DNA of 64,000 nucleotides from Dehalococcoidia bacterium (GTDB lineage Bacteria > Chloroflexota > Dehalococcoidia > SpSt-223), in the NCBI GenBank assembly GCA_026003895.1, contig BPIC01000001.1:186001-250000 (forward strand). The letters run 5' to 3'. Each line of letters opens with the position of its first letter. Position 1 is the first letter of the stretch. Of this stretch, positions 42,539-52,800 are shown one piece after another. The position numbers were made by a program, and so were the translations under genes. The notes under the pieces are model-generated. The model saw only the letters and a list, made by a program, of their open reading frames with translations. It did not search any database and was not told the origin of the DNA.

Positions 42539-43774
42539 GTGAACGATCCGATGGGTGGCACCACCTTCATGCGCTCCCCGCAGTTGTTCTTTACGTCGGA
42601 GTCGGTGACCGAGGGCCATCCCGACAAGATGTGCGACCAGATCTCAGACGCGATTCTGGACGCCCATCTCGCCCAGGATCCGGAGGCGCGGGTCGCCTGC
42701 GAGACCGCCACGACCACCGGGCTGATCGTCGTTCTTGGTGAGATCACCTCGCGCGCGGTCATCAACTACCCCGAGATCGTCCGCCGGACGGTCGCCGAAA
42801 TCGGCTACACGAGCGCAGAGTTCGGCTTCGATGCCGCCACCTGCGGCGTTATCGTGGCGGTTGGCACCCAGTCACCAGACATCGCGCAAGGCGTGAACGC
42901 CGCGCTCGAGGTTCGGGGCAGTCAGGTGACCGACGAGGCGGAGCGATTCGGCGCCGGCGACCAAGGCATGATGGTTGGCTTCGCCTGCAATGAGACGCCG
43001 GAGTTAATGCCGCTGCCGATCGCGCTCGCCCACCGGCTGACGCGCCAGCTTGCCGCGGTGCGCCACTCCGGCAAGCTGCCGTACCTCCGACCGGACGGAA
43101 AATCCCAAGTGACCGTCGAATATCGCTATGGCCGTCCGGTGCGCATCGATGCCGTTGTCATTGCGGCCCAGCACGATCCCGCCGTCTCGCGCGAGCAGTT
43201 GACGCTCGACATCCGAGAGCAGGTGATCAACGCTTGTGTGCCGGCCGAGTTTCTTGACGACGGGACGAAGTACTTCATCAACGCGACCGGGAAATTCGCG
43301 GTCGGTGGCCCGATGGGGGACGCTGGCCTGACGGGGCGCAAGATCATCGTCGACACGTACGGTGGGATGGCCCGGCACGGTGGCGGGGCGTTTTCCGGCA
43401 AGGATCCGACGAAGGTCGACCGCTCGGCTGCCTACGCGGCGCGGTGGGTCGCCAAGAATATCGTGGCCGCCGGGCTCGCCGACCGCTGCGAGATTCAGCT
43501 TGCCTACGCGATCGGGGTGGCGCGGCCGCTGTCGATCTTCGTCGAGACGTTTGGCACCGGCCGCGTCTCCGATGAGACGATCGTCGAGTTGGTGAAGAAG
43601 CATTTCGACCTGCGGCCGGGCGCGATCATTCGCGACCTGAAGCTCCGGCGGCCGATTTATCGCAAGACGGCGGCCTATGGCCATTTCGGCCGGGACGACA
43701 TCGACGCGCCGTGGGAGAACACCGACAAGGCGGAGCTGCTCCGGGCGGAAGCGGGCGTCGCCACGGTCGGGTAG
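42539..43774 (+). CDS. metK: S-adenosylmethionine synthetase
   Basis: A 411-residue enzyme making SAM from methionine and ATP, close to the usual 385-410 residues. Motifs: [20 protein letters not shown] near residue 20, [48 protein letters not shown] and [20 protein letters not shown]. The start is GTG 42539 or ATG 42569; the MetK core (FTSESV) begins soon after either. It supplies the two SAM-dependent methyltransferases here. Unusually long 5' region. Confidence 0.94.
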   Translation: MNDPMGGTTFMRSPQLFFTSESVTEGHPDKMCDQISDAILDAHLAQDPEARVACETATTTGLIVVLGEITSRAVINYPEIVRRTVAEIGYTSAEFGFDAATCGVIVAVGTQSPDIAQGVNAALEVRGSQVTDEAERFGAGDQGMMVGFACNETPELMPLPIALAHRLTRQLAAVRHSGKLPYLRPDGKSQVTVEYRYGRPVRIDAVVIAAQHDPAVSREQLTLDIREQVINACVPAEFLDDGTKYFINATGKFAVGGPMGDAGLTGRKIIVDTYGGMARHGGGAFSGKDPTKVDRSAAYAARWVAKNIVAAGLADRCEIQLAYAIGVARPLSIFVETFGTGRVSDETIVELVKKHFDLRPGAIIRDLKLRRPIYRKTAAYGHFGRDDIDAPWENTDKAELLRAEAGVATVG

Positions 43775-43789
43775 AGCGCCGGGGCAGCC

Positions 43790-44746
43790 CTGAACGCGCT
43801 CGTCACCGGCGCCGCCGGCTTTGTGGGGAGCCACCTCGTCCGGCATCTGCTGGACGAGGGGGATAACGTCTGCGGACTGTACAAGCCCGGCCTCCCGCCC
43901 GGGGCGATCCCGGGTGTCCGCTGGCGCCCCGTCGAGTTGCTCGATCCAGCCGCCGTGAGCGCACTCGTTCAGGAGCTTCGGCCCGACTGCATCTATCATC
44001 TCGCCGGGCAAGCCTCGGTTGCTCTCTCGTGGACCGACCCGATCGGGACGTTTGAAGGCAATGTCGAGACGACAATCGTCCTCTTCGAGGCAGTGCTGGC
44101 AGCAAGGCTCGATCCGGTGGTGCTGGTGGTCGGCTCGAACGAGGTGTTCGGCGCGGTCCGGCCCGAGGAGCAGCCGATCGGCGAGGACGCGCCGTTTCGG
44201 CCGGCCAATCCCTACGCTACCAGCAAGGTGGCGCAGGATTATCTGGCGTATCAGTACGCGCTCAGTCACCGCCTGCGGACGGTCCGGGTGCGGCCCTTTA
44301 TGCATGTTGGCCCGGGCCAGCGCCCGGATTTCGCCATCGCCAGCTTCGCGCGCCAGATTGCGGCGATTGAGGCCGGCGAACAGGAGCCAGTCATTCGGGT
44401 GGGCAACCTCAATTCCGAGCGAGACATCACCGACGTGCGCGACATCGTCCGCGCCTACCGGCTGTTGACGGCGCGCGGCACGCCCGGCGAGGCCTACAAC
44501 ATCGGACGCGGCAGCGCGTACCGAATCGGCGACTTGCTCGATCTCTTGCTCGCCATGGCAAACCAGCCGATCCGCGTGGAAGTGGACCCCGAGCGGCTCC
44601 GGCCATCGGACACGCCGGTCGTCATCTGCGACAACCGTAAAGTTCGCCGCGAGGTGGGATGGCAGCCACAGATCGAGCTCGCGACTACGCTCCGTGACAC
44701 GCTTGCCTATTGGCGAGCCCAGTTTGGCATGAAGGTAGCGCCGTGA
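43790..44746 (+). CDS. NAD-dependent epimerase/dehydratase (GDP-mannose dehydratase-like), CTG start
   Basis: A 318-residue extended SDR enzyme. Its Rossmann motif ALVTGAAGFVGSHLVRHLLD begins at 43796, before the first ATG, GTG or TTG (GTG 43823 is inside the motif). The frame is closed by the metK stop at 43772-43774, so the only start that keeps the fold is CTG 43790, preceded by GGGG. Other motifs: YHLAGQASVALSWTDP, VVVGSNEVFG, NPYATSKVAQDYLAYQY (catalytic Tyr-x-x-x-Lys) and RPFMHVGPGQ. Closest in style to GDP-mannose 4,6-dehydratase or GDP-4-keto-rhamnose reductase. It begins a nucleotide-sugar cluster with the next two genes. Confidence 0.82.
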   Translation: MNALVTGAAGFVGSHLVRHLLDEGDNVCGLYKPGLPPGAIPGVRWRPVELLDPAAVSALVQELRPDCIYHLAGQASVALSWTDPIGTFEGNVETTIVLFEAVLAARLDPVVLVVGSNEVFGAVRPEEQPIGEDAPFRPANPYATSKVAQDYLAYQYALSHRLRTVRVRPFMHVGPGQRPDFAIASFARQIAAIEAGEQEPVIRVGNLNSERDITDVRDIVRAYRLLTARGTPGEAYNIGRGSAYRIGDLLDLLLAMANQPIRVEVDPERLRPSDTPVVICDNRKVRREVGWQPQIELATTLRDTLAYWRAQFGMKVAP

Positions 44747-45846
44747 AAGGTGTGATCCTGGTCGGCGGCGAGGGCACGCGGCTGCGCCCGCTCACCTCGC
44801 GTCTCCCGAAACCGATGGTCCCCATCGTCAATCGCCCATTCCTCGAACGGATGATCGGGTGGATGAAGGGGTTTGGCATCACCGACATTGTCCTCGCGAT
44901 GGGCTATCTCCCGGATCGCATCCGCGAGCGGCTCGGCGACGGCGCCGAACTCGGCGTGACCCTGACGTACTCGGTCGAAGACTCACCGCTCGGCACCGCC
45001 GGCGCGGTGAAGTTGGCAGTTGGCCATCTCGACGACACGTGCTTCGTCTTTAATGGCGACATCTTGACCGACCTCGACCTTGGCGCGATGCTCGCCGCGC
45101 ACCGCGAGGCTACGGCGAAGGTGTCGATCGCGCTGACGCCGGTCCACGACCCAACGCAATTTGGCGTTGTCGAATTCGACGCCGAGCGTCGAATCACGAA
45201 GTTCACCGAAAAGCCGCGCCGCGAGGAAGTTCGCAGCAACCTGATTAACGCTGGTACCTATATCATCGAGCCGGAGGTGCTGGATCGAGTGCCGGCCGGC
45301 CAGTATTGGATGTTCGAGCGGTCGCTCTTTCCGGACCTGCTCGCGGCCGGCGAGCGGCTGCTCGCTTATCCATCGGACTGCTATTGGATAGACATCGGCA
45401 CGCCGGACAAGTATCGCCAAGTGCACCGTGATCTCTTGGCAGGCCGCGTGCATGCCCATCTCGGCCGGCCGCGCGGGGAAGATCTCTGGGTCGGCGACGG
45501 CTGCGATATCGACGAATCCGCCAGCTTTCTTGGCCCCGTCGTCCTCGGCGACCGCGTCCAGATCGGTCCGGGAGCCGTCATTGCCGGGCCGACGGTGATC
45601 GGCAATGGAAGCAGTGTCGGTGCAAACGCCAACGTCACCGACTCGATTCTCTGGGAGAACGTTCGCATCGGCGACGGCGCGATCGTCAGCGAATGCATCG
45701 TGGCGAACGACAGCCGAGTCGATTGCACCGCGTTTAACGCCGTGATTGGCGCCAATGTGGTGGTGGAATCGGGCAATCGGCTCGACCACGGGCTGCGAAT
45801 CTGGCCCGACCGCGTGATCCAGCGAGACACCTTGAGCTTCGGCTAG
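44743..45846 (+). CDS. Mannose-1-phosphate guanylyltransferase-like nucleotidyltransferase
   Basis: A 367-residue nucleotidyltransferase with an N-terminal GT-A-like domain: VKGVILVGGEGTRLRPLTSR, LPKPMVPIVNRPFLE, FNGDILTDLDLGAMLA, QFGVVEFDAERRITKFTEKP, INAGTYIIEPEVLD, WIDIGTPDKYRQVHRDLL. A C-terminal left-handed beta-helix (about 245-360) follows, as in GDP-mannose pyrophosphorylases of the GMPPB type. It probably makes GDP-mannose for the neighbouring epimerase. GTG 44743 overlaps the epimerase stop by 4 bases. Confidence 0.85.
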   Translation: MKGVILVGGEGTRLRPLTSRLPKPMVPIVNRPFLERMIGWMKGFGITDIVLAMGYLPDRIRERLGDGAELGVTLTYSVEDSPLGTAGAVKLAVGHLDDTCFVFNGDILTDLDLGAMLAAHREATAKVSIALTPVHDPTQFGVVEFDAERRITKFTEKPRREEVRSNLINAGTYIIEPEVLDRVPAGQYWMFERSLFPDLLAAGERLLAYPSDCYWIDIGTPDKYRQVHRDLLAGRVHAHLGRPRGEDLWVGDGCDIDESASFLGPVVLGDRVQIGPGAVIAGPTVIGNGSSVGANANVTDSILWENVRIGDGAIVSECIVANDSRVDCTAFNAVIGANVVVESGNRLDHGLRIWPDRVIQRDTLSFG

Positions 45847-45906
45847 GATCGCATCTTCGCCGACCACCACGGCGCGGGCTCGCCGAGGAGTCCGGCAGGA
45901 GGTTCG

Positions 45907-46968
45907 ATGCTCGATCACCCGGAACGGCTGCGTGCGAACGACCCCGCCGATATGGAAGGGCGCATCCGCGAATTCCCAGAACAGTGTCTTGTCGCCTGGG
46001 ACACGGCCGGCCGTGTCCCCCTTCCCGCCATCGACGGGCTCGCCAACGTCGTCATCTTCGGGATGGGAGGCTCAGCGATTGGGGCAGATCTCGTCCGGGC
46101 GCTCACCGAAGGCGACGCGCGGCTGCCGATCTCCGTCATCCGTGACTACGCGCCACCGCATTGGGTCGGGCGTGGGACGCTCGCCATCGGTATAAGCCAT
46201 TCTGGGACGACCGAGGAAACGCTGAGCGCAATGGATGCCGCGATCCGGGCTGGGGCAACGCCGCTTGTCCTGACGAGCGGTGGACCGCTCGCCCAGCTCG
46301 TCACCGCCGCCGGCGGGACGCATCTGCCGGTCGCCTACCGCGCCAAGCCGCGCGCCGCGCTCGCCCACCTGTTCCTCCCGCTGCTGCGGGTGCTCGCCCG
46401 GCTTGGGGTTGTGGACGACCGCACTGCCGCGCTGACCGACGCGGTGCATGAGTTGCAGGCCGCCCGCGACGCGTGGGCGGTTGACACCCCTGAAGCCGCA
46501 AACACCGCGAAGCAGCTTGCGCTCGAACTGCACGATCGGCTCCCCGTTTTCATCGCGGGCGGTCACCTCGTGCCGGTGGCGGTGCGCTGGAAGGGGCAAG
46601 TGAATGAGAACGCCGAAGGATGGGCAATCGCTGAGTCGCTGCCGGAGATGAACCACAACGTCGTCGTCGGTTTTCGCTTGCCAGCATCGGTGGCGAAGCT
46701 GATCGAGGTGGTTTTCTTGTCATCGCCGCTGCTTCCCGAGCGCATTCGATTGCGCGAGCGGGCGACGGCTGCGCTGCTCGACGAGGCGGGGGTGCGTCAC
46801 CGGACAATCACGACGGAAGGCCGTTCGCCGCTTGCCGATCAGTTGAACCTTATCCACCTCGGTGATTGGGTGAGCTACTATCTCGCCGGTCTGCGCGGCG
46901 TCGATCCGACGCGGATGGACGCTATCGACCGTCTGAAGGCGGTGCTTGCCGCTGCCGAGCGCGCCTAA
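45907..46968 (+). CDS. Bifunctional phosphoglucose/phosphomannose isomerase (SIS family)
   Basis: A 353-residue SIS protein converting fructose-6-P to both glucose-6-P and mannose-6-P. Motifs: VIFGMGGSAIGADLVRALTE near residue 48, GISHSGTTEETLSAMDAAI, LTSGGPLAQL, VNENAEGWAIAESLPEMNHN (catalytic Glu) near residue 235, and LNLIHLGDWVSYYLAGLRGV. With the GMP-type transferase upstream it gives a route from fructose-6-P to GDP-mannose if a phosphomannomutase exists elsewhere. ATG 45907 has AGGAGG upstream. A separate classical isomerase lies at 60668-62324. Confidence 0.9.
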   Translation: MLDHPERLRANDPADMEGRIREFPEQCLVAWDTAGRVPLPAIDGLANVVIFGMGGSAIGADLVRALTEGDARLPISVIRDYAPPHWVGRGTLAIGISHSGTTEETLSAMDAAIRAGATPLVLTSGGPLAQLVTAAGGTHLPVAYRAKPRAALAHLFLPLLRVLARLGVVDDRTAALTDAVHELQAARDAWAVDTPEAANTAKQLALELHDRLPVFIAGGHLVPVAVRWKGQVNENAEGWAIAESLPEMNHNVVVGFRLPASVAKLIEVVFLSSPLLPERIRLRERATAALLDEAGVRHRTITTEGRSPLADQLNLIHLGDWVSYYLAGLRGVDPTRMDAIDRLKAVLAAAERA

Positions 46969-47017
46969 ACCGCCGGCTGTATTGTCCGCGCCCGATTTCC
47001 TCACACCGGGAGCCTCC

Positions 47018-48229
47018 ATGCGCGCAGAGATCATCTCGGTCGGCACCGAGCTCCTGCTTGGGTTCATCGTCGATACGAACGCCGCCTATCTCGCTCAGCA
47101 GCTCGCCGGCCTCGGCATCGATCTGTATTACGTCTCGGTCTTCGGCGACAATCTCGACCGACTGGCAGAGGGGGCGGCACGCGCGTTTGCCCGATCGGAC
47201 CTGACGATCTTCACCGGCGGGCTCGGCCCAACCGAGGACGACCTGACCCGCGACGCGATCGCCAGAGCACTCGGCGAGGAGCTCTTCGTCGATGCCGAGC
47301 TCGAGGCGGCGCAGCGCGACTTCTGGCGCCGCCGCAATCTGCCGATGCCGCCGCGCAACCTGAGCCAGGCCCAGCTCATCCCGTCGGCCCGAGTGCTGCC
47401 GAACCCTCTCGGCACTGCGCCGGGCTGGTGGGTTGACCTGCCAACTGGGGGTATCGCGGTGGCGATGCCGGGCGTCCCGCGCGAGATGTACCGCATGTGG
47501 GAGATCGAGGTCGTGCCGCGGCTGCGCGAGCGTGGCGTTGGCGGCATCATCCTGACGCGGACGCTCAAGATCCTCGGCAAAGGCGAGTCGGCTGTCGAGC
47601 ACGACGTGCGCGACCTCTTGAAATCGACGAACCCGACGATCGCGACCTATGCCAAAGCCGACGGCATCCACCTTCGACTCTCAGCGAAAGCAGCGAGCGC
47701 CGTCGAGGCGGAGGCGCTGCTCGCGCCGTTCGAGCGGGAAGTCCGAGCGCGGGTCGAACAGGACGTCTACGGGGTAGACGACGAGACGGTTGGTGGCGCG
47801 ATTGCGCGTGCACTTGCTGGCCGGCGCTTTGCTATTGCCGACGCGCTAACGGCGGGCGGGCTGAGTGCAACGCTCGTCGAAACGCCCGAGCTGGCCGCGG
47901 CGTTCGCTGGGGCGCTCGTGGCCGCGGGGCCGACTGGCGCGGACTGGGCTTCCCCGCTCGGTCAGCCAGCGAGCGAACCCGAAGCGTTGGCGCTCGCCGC
48001 GCTCGCTCGCGAGCGATTCGGGGCCGACGTCGGCATCGGCCTGAGCGGCGTCGCTGGACCGGCGGCGGTCGGCAGCATCGAACCTGGCGCGATCGCGATC
48101 GCCGTCGATCACGACCGGCGCACGAGCCAGACCGTCTTCCGCGCGAGCACGCCCGCCGAGGTCCGCCGCTGGGCAACCTATACCGCGCTCAACCTGATCT
48201 GGCGCTCGCTAACCGGCCGGCCGCTGTAG
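47018..48229 (+). CDS. cinA: CinA family protein with degenerate amidase domain
   Basis: A 403-residue CinA protein. The N-terminal MoCF/COG1058 domain is typical: EIISVGTELLLGFIVDTNAA, TIFTGGLGPTEDDLTRDAIA, GGIAVAMPGVPREMYRMWE. A KH-like middle follows. The C-terminal domain normally has nicotinamide-nucleotide amidase activity with a Ser in ES-CTGG-type motif, but here reads AIADALTAGGLSATLVETPE, so the nucleophile position is altered, while GIGLSGVAGPA is kept. It may lack amidase activity. ATG 47018, 49 bases after the isomerase. Confidence 0.82.
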   Translation: MRAEIISVGTELLLGFIVDTNAAYLAQQLAGLGIDLYYVSVFGDNLDRLAEGAARAFARSDLTIFTGGLGPTEDDLTRDAIARALGEELFVDAELEAAQRDFWRRRNLPMPPRNLSQAQLIPSARVLPNPLGTAPGWWVDLPTGGIAVAMPGVPREMYRMWEIEVVPRLRERGVGGIILTRTLKILGKGESAVEHDVRDLLKSTNPTIATYAKADGIHLRLSAKAASAVEAEALLAPFEREVRARVEQDVYGVDDETVGGAIARALAGRRFAIADALTAGGLSATLVETPELAAAFAGALVAAGPTGADWASPLGQPASEPEALALAALARERFGADVGIGLSGVAGPAAVGSIEPGAIAIAVDHDRRTSQTVFRASTPAEVRRWATYTALNLIWRSLTGRPL

Positions 48230-48311
48230 GACTGGTTGCTCCGGTAGGCGCCGTCGCACGCTGGTCGCGAAGCCTCTCGGGGGAGCGGGGGGCCGGCCAT
48301 CCAAAAAAGGA

Positions 48312-48340
48312 GCGGCGAGGCGACGCCTCGCCGCTACAAT
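48312..48340 (+). promoter_or_regulatory. 23-base palindrome abutting a -10 box
   Basis: GCGGCGAGGCG (48312-48322), A, CGCCTCGCCGC (48324-48334) is a perfect palindrome that ends directly at TACAAT (48335-48340) and covers the -35 and spacer region. A run of six A precedes it (48303-48308). It could be an operator, or a terminator for cinA or for transcripts on the minus strand. Confidence 0.5.
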
Positions 48341-48380
48341 TGCCGATGGCGCACGTGTATCGCCGCGCCGGGGGTGCCTG

Positions 48381-49145
48381 ATGCTTCGATCGTTCTCGCG
48401 GGCCGCCGCTCTCGCTCTCGCCGCCCTCGCGTTCGCCCTTCCGGTGAACGGCGCGGCCCTTCCGGCCGCGCAGCAGCCGGTCGATTTCGACGATGTCGCC
48501 GGGGCACGCGTTGCCAGTTGGCGCGTCTATACCTATCAGAACGACGTGCTGTGGGTGGTCGGCGAGATCGCGAACGACAGCCCTAGCGTGCTGCTGCAGC
48601 CGTCGGTCGTTGCCCGCTTTGTCGATCCGGCCGGGGTGCTCGTCCTGACGTCCGAAGCGCCGCTTGACGCCGCGTACATGCTGCCGGGGCAGGTCTCCAC
48701 GTTCCGGGTGACGGTCGTCAGCCCACCGCCGTTCATTCGATTGGCATCACTTGAGGTCAACGGGACGCCAAGCGCGGCGCTGCAGCCGATCGATGGCGCA
48801 CGTGTGATCGACCAGCGCGGCGCGTACCAAGAGATCGAAGAAGACCGTCTCTTTACCCGTGAGAACTGTGACCCCGACAAGCACGACTGCTACTACGTCG
48901 AGCGCGTCAAGGTGCGAACCGAGAATTACCTCGTCGAAGGGACGGTGGTCAACGCCGGCCCGCTGCCAATTCATAACGTGCGTGTCTCGGTCGCGCTCTA
49001 CGACCAGTCGGGAGCGCTGGTCAACACCGGCGTCAGCAGCGCGGCGGCCGTGCTCGCCCCTGGCCAGTCTGCCAGCTACTCGGTGCTCGTCTACTGGGCG
49101 CCAGGAACGACCAGATTCACCGTTCGCGCCTATAGCGACGACTGA
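48381..49145 (+). CDS. Secreted protein with FxLYD-type domains
   Basis: A 254-residue exported protein. A signal peptide (RAAALALAALAFALPVNGAA) is followed by two beta-rich modules of the FxLYD kind: VYTYQNDVLWVVGEIANDSP ... LPGQVSTFRVTVVSPPP (about 48-120) and VKVRTENYLVEGTVVNAGPL ... VSVALYDQSGALVNTG (about 170-245). These domains describe extracellular or cell-surface proteins of unknown role. A CxxxxxxxC pair (ENCDPDKHDCY) between them may form a disulfide. ATG 48381. Confidence 0.7.
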   Translation: MLRSFSRAAALALAALAFALPVNGAALPAAQQPVDFDDVAGARVASWRVYTYQNDVLWVVGEIANDSPSVLLQPSVVARFVDPAGVLVLTSEAPLDAAYMLPGQVSTFRVTVVSPPPFIRLASLEVNGTPSAALQPIDGARVIDQRGAYQEIEEDRLFTRENCDPDKHDCYYVERVKVRTENYLVEGTVVNAGPLPIHNVRVSVALYDQSGALVNTGVSSAAAVLAPGQSASYSVLVYWAPGTTRFTVRAYSDD

Positions 49146-49426
49146 TACTGTCTTACCGTCGCCTGCCGGACCCGCTGCTGGTCGCGCCTCGGGTGTGCGG
49201 TGCTTCCGCAGGCGGCCGCGCTGGTCGGGACGGTGTGCGGCGCTGTTCCACCGACGGTCCCGCTAGTCGGGGCTGGCATGACGCGGCGGAGGGACAAGGC
49301 CCGTCCCCCCACTCTGACGATGACCCGCTCCTCGCTCGCAACGCCCGGTATCCTGCTGGCCGGCAGCGTCCTCGCCGGCGAGGGATCCACAGGCCGAGGA
49401 GCGTTCAGCGAGCGCGGGTGGGAGCC

Positions 49427-49741
49427 TTACTCCTCGGGGAAGGCGAGCGCGGCGAGCAGCGTAAACGGGTAGATCCCGGTGTCGTGGCCATCCTTCCAGA
49501 GAGCCGCGATGGCGTAGTTGCCGACGCCACGGATCTGCTCGAGGGTCGTCTCGTCGTCGGTGAGGGCAGTGACGCTGGCCAGCCGGCCGGGGATGCCCAT
49601 CTCGCCGGCGCAGACCGCGCACGGACAGGCCCAGCGTAACCGCTCCCAGTCGATTTCGCCCTGACGGCCATCGGCCCATTCGGTAACGAGCCGGCGACCC
49701 TCTTTGTCGTTGCGGATGACACGCGGCCGCGGCTGCTGCAT
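49427..49741 (-). CDS. DUF971 (gamma-butyrobetaine hydroxylase N-domain-like) protein
   Basis: A 104-residue protein that contains one DUF971 domain: RLVTEWADGRQGEIDWERLR, WACPCAVCAGE (a Cys-x-Cys / Cys metal-binding motif), and VGNYAIAALWKDGHDTGIYP. This domain occurs alone, fused to Mrp/ApbC-type ATPases and at the N-terminus of gamma-butyrobetaine hydroxylase; iron-sulfur handling has been suggested. ATG 49741 stands six bases after a TACAAT -10 box on the minus strand (49753-49748) with no SD, a leaderless arrangement. Divergent from mfd. Confidence 0.8.
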   Translation of the reverse strand: MQQPRPRVIRNDKEGRRLVTEWADGRQGEIDWERLRWACPCAVCAGEMGIPGRLASVTALTDDETTLEQIRGVGNYAIAALWKDGHDTGIYPFTLLAALAFPEE

Positions 49742-49747
49742 GGGGAA

Positions 49748-49797
49748 ATTGTAACGAGAGCGCCGCTTCCGGAGCGGGGCGAGCGGCGTGCTACACT
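49748..49797. promoter_or_regulatory. Divergent promoter region of DUF971 gene and mfd
   Basis: TACAAT on the minus strand (49753-49748) serves the DUF971 gene, and TACACT on the plus strand (49792-49797) serves mfd. Neither has a good -35. Between them lies a GC-rich segment with CCGCTTCCGGAGCGG, an inverted repeat. Confidence 0.5.
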
Positions 49798-49829
49798 TGG
49801 AGCACACCCGTTCGTGGAGCCCTCACGGC

Positions 49830-52800
49830 GTGAACCTCGCCGGCTTGCTCAGCGTCCTGAGCGGACAGCCCTCCTTCACCGACACCCTGACCGCCGTGGC
49901 CGAGGGGCGCCCTGCGCTGCTCAGAGTCCTGCGCGCCGCCACTCCCGCCCTGATCGCTGCGCTCGCCGAGGCAACGCGTCGGCCGCTGATGGTCATCACC
50001 GGCCGCACCGAGCGGGCCAAGGGGCTGGCCGATCAACTTAGCCTCTGGACGCCGGACCGCGACCGAGTTGTCCTCTTTCCCGAGCCCGAGGGGTTGCCGT
50101 ATGAGCGCACCCTGCCGGATCCCCTCACCGCTCAAGGCCGGCTCAGCGCTCTGAACGCCCTCGCCAGTGGAGAGAAGGCCGTCGTTGTCGCCGGGGTTCA
50201 AGCGATCCTGCCTTGTACGTTGCCGCGCCGTGAGCTCGAGGCCCGCACTCGCATCCTGCGCGTCGGCGAGCGGATTCGGCTCGAGGCGCTCGTCGCGTTC
50301 TTGATCGAGGCGGGGTATGAAGCGGTGACGACCGTGACGACGGCCGGAACGTTTGCTCGACGCGGCGGCATCCTCGACATCTTCTCGCCGACGCAGCCCG
50401 AGCCGGTGCGAGTCGAGTTCTTCGGCGACGAAATCGATAGCGTGCGCGCGTTCGATCCGCTCTCCCAGCGCTCGACTGCCCTGCTGACCGAGATCGCGAT
50501 TGGGCCGGCACGCGAGCGGTTGGCGACGGCAATTCCCGACCTCGATCTGAGCGGCCTCAGCCACGAGGCGCGCGACCGGATGCGCTACGACTTGGAGCGG
50601 CTGCGCGCCGGCGATACCTTCGATGGGATCGACTTCTACGCTGGACTGCTGCCACGCTCGAGCGTCTTCGACTATCTACCGGACGACGCGCTGCTAATCA
50701 TTGAAGACCCGCGCGATGTGCGACTGGCCGCCGAGGCGTTGACCGATCAAGCGGAATCGCTGCGTAGCGATCTGGTCGCGCGACGCGAGATCCCGCCCGA
50801 CTTCCCGCTGCCGATGATGCCGGCGAGGGAGCTGATGGAAGCGATTGGCCGCGCCAGCCGGCGGCTGGAGCTTGCGCCGTGGGGCGAGGAGGCGGCTGGC
50901 GTGATCCGGCTGCCCGTCGCCGCGGTCGAGCCCTTCGCCGGCCGGTTGGCCGAGTTCTTCCGACGGATCGCCGAAGAGCGGGGCGCCGGCCGGCCGATCG
51001 TCATCACCAGCTTTCAGTCGGCGCGGCTGCGCGAGCTGCTGGAGGAGCGGGCGATTGCGCCACGCATGGACGATACCCCGTCGCTTCCTGCCCCTGGCGA
51101 GATCGTCATGACGAGCGCGACCGTCGACGAGGGGTGGCAAGTCGAGGGCGGGCTGGTGCTCTACAGCGACCGCGAGATCTTCGGCCATGCCAAGCCGCGC
51201 CGGGCCGCCCGCGATCGCCAACGCACCGCGCCTCCACCCGCGAGTTTCCTCACCGACCTCAAGCCAGGCGACTATGTCGTCCATGTAGAGCATGGAATCG
51301 GCCGCTTCGCCGGGTTGACGACGCGCAGCGTCGATGGGCGGGCCGCGCGCGAGTATGTCATCCTCGACTACGCCGACGGCGATCGGCTGCTCGTGCCGAC
51401 CGATCAGATCGATCGAGTCAGTCGCTACATCGGCGGCGCGGAGCGAGCGCCATCGTTGACGCGTCTTTCGAGCGGCGAGTGGGCGCGCAGCAAGGCGCGG
51501 GTCAAGAAGGCCGTCGAGAACATTGCCCGCGACCTGTTGCGGCTCTACGCGGTGCGAACCGTCAGCGAAGGGCAGGCGTTCGGCCCAGACACGCCGTGGC
51601 AGCGCGAGTTGGAAGCATCGTTCCCCTACGTCGAGACACCGGATCAACTGACGGCGATCCGGGAGACCAAGCAGGACCTCGAGCGGCCGCGGCCGATGGA
51701 CCGCCTCGTGTGCGGCGATGTTGGCTACGGGAAGACCGAGGTCGCCATTCGGGCCGCATTCAAAGCCGTTCAGGAGGGAGCGCAGGTTGCTGTCCTCGTA
51801 CCGACGACGGTTTTGGCGCAACAGCACTTGCAGACATTTCAGGAGCGGCTCGCCGCCTTTCCCGTCACCATCGAAGGCCTTAGCCGACTCAAGTCCGAGA
51901 AGGAGCAGCAGCGAATCCTCGCTGGCCTCGCGGACGGAAGCATCGACATCGTCATCGGCACTCATCGGTTGATCCAGAAGGACGTCCAATTCAAGAACCT
52001 CGGCCTCGTGGTCGTCGACGAAGAGCAGCGCTTCGGTGTCGTCCACAAGGAGACCCTGAAACGGATGCGCGCCGAGGTGCACGTCCTGACGCTCACGGCG
52101 ACACCGATTCCGAGGACGCTCCATCAGGCGCTTGTCGGGGTCCGCGACCTGAGCCGGATCGACACGCCGCCCGAGGCGCGTCTGGCGATCAAGACGACCG
52201 CCGCCGAATACGACGAGGGATTGATCCGGCAGGCGATCTTGCGCGAGCTCGATCGCGGCGGGCAGGTCTTCTATGTTCACAACCGGGTGTACAACATCGA
52301 GCTGGTCGCGGAGCGGCTGCGCCGGCTCGTCCCCGAGGCACGGATTGCGATTGGTCACGGCCAGATGCCGGAGGAGCAGCTTGAGCGGGTGATGGTCGAC
52401 TTCGCGGCGGGCGCGTACGACGTGCTGGTCTGCACGACCATCATCGAGTCGGGCTTAGACATCCCAAACGCCAACACAATCATCATCACCGACGCCCAGC
52501 GGTTCGGCCTCGCTCAGCTCTATCAACTGCGCGGCCGGGTAGGGCGTGGCACGAACCGAGCCTATGCCTATCTGCTCTTTCCGCGCGACCAACGGCTGAG
52601 CGAGGTGGCGGAGCGGCGGCTGCGCGCGATTCTGGAGGCAAGCGAACTCGGAGCGGGCTATCAGATCGCCGTGCGCGACCTCGAGATTCGCGGCGCGGGC
52701 AACCTGCTTGGGGTTGAACAGAGTGGCAACATCGACGCGGTTGGCTTCGACCTGTACACCCGGCTGCTCGCCGAGGCGCTCGCCGAACTGAAGGCCTTGA

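Noticed and set aside
43004-44305. 433-codon frame on the minus strand across metK and the epimerase
   Set aside because: Spans two conserved genes and has no recognisable domain.
50694-52358. 554-codon open frame antisense to mfd
   Set aside because: It lies wholly on the opposite strand of well-conserved mfd, has no ribosome site or family motif, and such shadows are expected at this GC content.
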